The notes under the pieces were generated by a model, which ran no database searches, was not told where the DNA came from, and saw nothing but the letters and a program-made list of their open reading frames with translations. Positions 8,247 to 8,940 of a DNA stretch of 8,940 bases are shown here, piece after piece. This stretch comes from Burkholderiales bacterium. GTDB taxonomy: Bacteria > Pseudomonadota > Gammaproteobacteria > Burkholderiales > Burkholderiaceae. The stretch is from positions 1 to 8,940 of the forward strand of contig CANBQJ010000155.1 of NCBI GenBank assembly GCA_947371645.1, in the 5' to 3' direction. Position 1 is the first letter of the stretch. Each line of letters starts with the position of its first letter. Both the position numbers and the translations under genes were made by a program.

Positions 8247-8289
8247 CACCACCCGGGACGCACCCGGAGGGTGGAAACCCCAGGTGGTG
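8247..8289 (+). other. Hairpin with two alternative pairings after the GGDEF gene
   Basis: CCACC (8247-8251) pairs with GGTGG (8271-8275), with an inner CCGGG/CCCGG helix (8254-8258 with 8264-8268) and an ACGCA loop. The overlapping CACCACC (8248-8254) can instead pair over 7 bp with GGTGGTG (8283-8289). It lies 15 nt past the cyclase stop and has no T-tract. It may be a terminator or a leader structure for the gene at 8413. Confidence 0.4.
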
Positions 8290-8378
8290 CGCCAAAGTGC
8301 CGCCCACAGCCCCCGTGACCGAAGTCTCTGGATACATCTTCCCCCCCCTGCGGGATGCGAAGGTGTAACCCCGCGCCG

Positions 8379-8384
8379 GATAAT
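8379..8384 (+). promoter_or_regulatory. Possible -10 element upstream of the secretion ATPase gene
   Basis: GATAAT matches the -10 consensus in five of six bases and lies 28 nt before the ATG at 8413. No convincing -35 hexamer is seen 16-18 nt upstream. The call rests on the hexamer and its location only. Confidence 0.25.
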
Positions 8385-8412
8385 TGGGACACAACAAGTC
8401 ACCAGGGTAGGT

Positions 8413-8940
8413 ATGACGTCCCCTCTCGCTCCCCAGTCGGGCGCGGGCGCTTTGGCGCCTGTGTCCCCAGCCGACCCCAAGGCAGATCCCCGCATGGATG
8501 CCTCCACAGCAGTACCAGGTTCCACCGGCTCCGACGCCCCCAACGCGCCCCCCTCACCGGCCCAGCCCTGGAAGGCCCTGTGCCTGCTGGCCCGCCTGCA
8601 CCACATCGCCGCCGACCCGGACACCCTCGTCCACACGCGCGGCCTGAGCCCCAACCACGTCGCCACCGACGGTGAACTGCTGGGCGCCGCCAAAGACTTG
8701 GGGCTGAAGGCCAAGATCAGCCGCACCCAAGCCGCCCGCCTGTCGCTGGCGCCCCTGCCCGCCCTGGCCCGCCTGCACAACCCCGACGGCAGCACCCGCT
8801 GGGTGCTCCTGGCGCAGTGCGACGGCCAGCGCGTGCTGTTCCAAGACCCGAATGAAGACGGCGGTGGCCGCCCCACCATCGAGCCCATGGAGGTCTTCCT
8901 CCAGCACTGGGCGCCTGAGGCGCAAGGCGGCCATGGCGAG
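8413..8940 (+). CDS. Type I secretion ABC transporter, N-terminal part with C39-like domain (truncated by window edge)
   Basis: An open frame of 176 codons from the ATG at 8413 (AGGG 5 nt upstream) runs off the right edge with no stop. Residues 1-50 are Pro/Ala/Ser-rich and probably disordered. Residues 51-168 resemble the C39-peptidase-like domain of HlyB-type transporters: WKALCLLARLHHIAADPDTL, then ELLGAAKDLGLKAK (88-101), LPALARL (115-121) and a VLFQDP strand (141-146). HlyB's domain lacks protease activity and docks the substrate. Here the catalytic Cys position reads Gln51 and the His position Arg129, so it is also inactive by inspection. The membrane and ATPase domains would follow outside the window. 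The family exports RTX-type adhesins, toxins or enzymes with partner membrane-fusion and TolC-like proteins. A later start at 8494 (Met28) would shorten the leader but leave the domain intact. Confidence 0.75.
   Translation, partial: MTSPLAPQSGAGALAPVSPADPKADPRMDASTAVPGSTGSDAPNAPPSPAQPWKALCLLARLHHIAADPDTLVHTRGLSPNHVATDGELLGAAKDLGLKAKISRTQAARLSLAPLPALARLHNPDGSTRWVLLAQCDGQRVLFQDPNEDGGGRPTIEPMEVFLQHWAPEAQGGHGE

Noticed and set aside
8232..8412. Cyclic di-GMP (GEMM) riboswitch before the secretion gene
   Set aside because: The location is tempting, but I could not find the conserved GEMM core or its tetraloop-receptor arrangement; only GC-rich hairpins are visible.
7338..8888. A 516-codon minus-strand open frame spanning the cyclase and secretion genes
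   Set aside because: It is antisense to well-supported GGDEF and C39-like coding sequences and has low-complexity composition.

Overview
This is a GC-rich window whose eight complete stop codons are all TGA. All gene content lies on the + strand. It looks like a betaproteobacterium of the order Burkholderiales. That is inferred from the codon use, from an acyclic-terpene (atu-type) operon, and from an exported HAF-repeat protein with a PEP-CTERM-like tail; nothing in the window names a species.

Bases 1-5283 hold the distal part of a catabolic operon: the C-terminus of an acyl-CoA carboxylase beta (carboxyltransferase) subunit, an acyl-CoA dehydrogenase, an enoyl-CoA-hydratase-family enzyme, a biotin-carrying carboxylase alpha subunit, and a beta-keto acid cleavage enzyme (BKACE, formerly DUF849). 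The order beta-dehydrogenase-hydratase-alpha is that of atuC-atuD-atuE-atuF. These genes take citronellyl-CoA/geranyl-CoA to isohexenylglutaconyl-CoA and on to its hydrated form. The leucine (liu) operon has a different order. The genes are packed tightly (gaps of 72, 19 and 7 nt, then a 1-nt stop/start overlap), so the BKACE is probably co-transcribed. A BKACE is not among the classical atu genes. Its chemistry (3-keto acid + acetyl-CoA gives acetoacetate + a shortened acyl-CoA) would fit the step after lyase cleavage. This is the most interesting hypothesis here. Several enzymes also show informative active-site changes, including Ala-Arg-Lys-Met in place of Ala-Met-Lys-Met at the biotin-attachment site.

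Bases 5284-5410 are a dense regulatory spacer: a perfect 10-bp terminator-like hairpin, then a second hairpin whose outer arm can pair with the ribosome-binding site of the next gene. Bases 5411-6508 encode an exported seven-repeat HAF protein, probably a seven-bladed beta-propeller, with a PEP-CTERM-like sorting tail that reads Pro-Glu-Asn.

Bases 6509-8412 carry a small DUF1488-like protein and a six-helix membrane diguanylate cyclase with an intact GGEEF active site and RxxD inhibitory site. The spacers around them contain hairpins. From 8413 to the right edge runs the N-terminal part of a type I secretion ABC transporter, with a catalytically dead C39-like domain behind a disordered leader of about 50 residues. 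A c-di-GMP synthase next to a type I secretion ATPase and a PEP-CTERM-type protein suggests a surface or biofilm theme for the right half, though no direct link is shown. I saw no tRNA, rRNA, insertion sequence, CRISPR array or phage gene.
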